A stretch of 62,505 bases of DNA from JAJYTL01 sp046705265 (GTDB taxonomy: Bacteria; Pseudomonadota; Alphaproteobacteria; Ferrovibrionales; Ferrovibrionaceae): NCBI GenBank assembly GCA_046705265.1, contig JBJKQL010000053.1, forward strand, positions 1 to 62,505, given 5' to 3'. This document shows, one piece after another, positions 61,859 to 62,505 of this stretch. The notes under the pieces were generated by a model, which was not told the origin of the DNA, made no database searches, and saw nothing but the letters and a program-made list of their open reading frames with translations. Within the stretch, counting starts at the first letter, position 1. Every line of letters starts with the position of its first letter. A program made the translations under genes and the position numbers.

Positions 61859-62505
61859 TCACGTAAACGTCCACTCGATGCCGCATCGAGCGGCGTTGCG
61901 TCTTCGCTGCCAGGCGGCCACCTCGCCGGTGAGGGTGGCCTGATCGGTAGCGCAACGGGCCAGGCATTGCCGGTCGAGGATGCCGATCTCGATCTCGGCC
62001 ATGTTCAGCCAGCTGGCGCGCACGGGTGTGTAATGCAATTGGATACGGCGGAGGACGCTGGCAGCAGCTTCCTCGCCAAGGACCTCCTGGAAGCTGCTGC
62101 GCAGATCAGTGTTGAGGTTGTCCAGCTCGAGGTGCACCTTGCGCGCCTCGGGGTAGCCGCGGCGCAGCATTCGGCAGACAAAGCCGACAAAATCCTCCTT
62201 GGTGCGCCGCTTAGTCACCTGCACGTGGCGCTTTTTGCCGCGCGGTTCGACGGCCACGAAGATGTTGCAGGTGCCAGCGCGCTTGTACTCATGGTCCTGC
62301 CGCAGCGGCGCCCTTGGCTTGGCCGGCAACGAACGGCGCGTCTCGCGCAACAATTGCTTACTCTTCTCGTCCAAGCAGATCACTGGCTCCTTGGGATCGT
62401 AGGGCCGGGCATAGAGTGCCAGCAGCTCGTACATGCGTCGACGGTACTCTGTGGTTAGCTCGCCAATGCACCACATCACTCTTCGCCAGGGCTTGAGGAG
62501 GTTTT
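61859..62505 (-). CDS. IS630-family transposase, C-terminal part with premature stop
   Basis: About 214 residues are visible, running off the window after KPWRRVMWCIGELTTEYR. The DDE triad is present: D in CLDEKSKQ, D in ELDNLNTD, E in NMAEIEIG, so the catalytic core looks intact. A TGA at 61861-61859 follows IEWTFT; reading on in frame gives 13 more residues (KDADRKLSRHYVS) to a TAA at 61817. Relatives read FTR-Q/K-DADRKL, so an Arg codon (probably CGA) has become TGA. Loss of 13 C-terminal residues may or may not inactivate it. Confidence 0.82.
   Translation of the reverse strand, partial: NLLKPWRRVMWCIGELTTEYRRRMYELLALYARPYDPKEPVICLDEKSKQLLRETRRSLPAKPRAPLRQDHEYKRAGTCNIFVAVEPRGKKRHVQVTKRRTKEDFVGFVCRMLRRGYPEARKVHLELDNLNTDLRSSFQEVLGEEAAASVLRRIQLHYTPVRASWLNMAEIEIGILDRQCLARCATDQATLTGEVAAWQRRRNAARCGIEWTFT

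Larger units (their letters stand above)
61804..62505 (-). mobile_element. IS630-family insertion sequence, 3' end (truncated by window edge)
   Basis: The element runs from the terminal repeat at 61804 leftward boundary into the window edge, in the same orientation as the copy at 1-270. Only the transposase C-terminal part and 3' flank are present. Confidence 0.78.

Noticed and set aside
1..62505. CRISPR array, prophage or integrase-tRNA junction
   Set aside because: No regularly spaced repeats, phage structural genes or integrases were seen; the only mobile DNA is the IS630 copies at the edges.

Overview
The window looks like high-GC alphaproteobacterial chromosome, probably Hyphomicrobiales or a close relative. 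That rests on gene content and style (RlmJ, a two-module GlgE, a TreS-maltokinase fusion, Cox-like molybdenum hydroxylase genes, short gene spacing, GTG/TTG starts); no rRNA or tRNA marker is present to fix the taxon. Both edges fall inside copies of one IS630-type insertion sequence in the same orientation, so the window may be a contig whose ends stop in a repeat.

Layout. 0.3-8.4 kb: degenerate EAL-domain membrane protein, glutathione peroxidase, RlmJ, a luciferase-like monooxygenase, IlvD and a transketolase/AceE-like thiamine enzyme. 8.6-16.3 kb: a catabolic-looking locus with an IclR regulator, two tandem FAD dehydrogenases (the first TcuA-like), and a convergent pair made of an NAD-dependent epimerase and an acetolactate-synthase-like enzyme. 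16.8-20.4 kb: a ClC chloride/proton transporter and a GNAT-histone deacetylase fusion. 20.4-25.4 kb: minus-strand operon otsB-otsA-glucose dehydrogenase-GH15. 25.6-34.6 kb: an MHS transporter, a GntR-controlled coxG-M-S-L-type molybdenum hydroxylase operon and, divergently, an alpha/beta hydrolase lacking its serine plus an MFS transporter. 34.7-36.7 kb: a DUF1003 membrane protein and a frameshifted dienelactone hydrolase.

37.0-60.8 kb is the centrepiece. A plus-strand operon (GH13-GlgE fusion, TreS-Mak fusion, GlgB, GlgX) runs tail-to-tail into a minus-strand operon (TreZ, TreY, alpha-glucan phosphorylase, MalQ), followed by divergent ppsA and pfkB. Together these can move carbon from trehalose to maltose, maltose-1-phosphate and branched alpha-glucan and back to trehalose via debranching and TreY/TreZ, while OtsAB (about 12 kb upstream) supplies trehalose from UDP-glucose and glucose-6-phosphate. 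No GlgC or GlgA is present, so glucan here appears to be made by the GlgE route. PpsA and PfkB provide gluconeogenic and glycolytic steps next to the store. The window ends with a lone SDR gene and the second IS630 copy.

I see no CRISPR array, prophage, tRNA or rRNA. One good factor-independent terminator (34603-34650) and several strong hairpins or palindromes are recorded.
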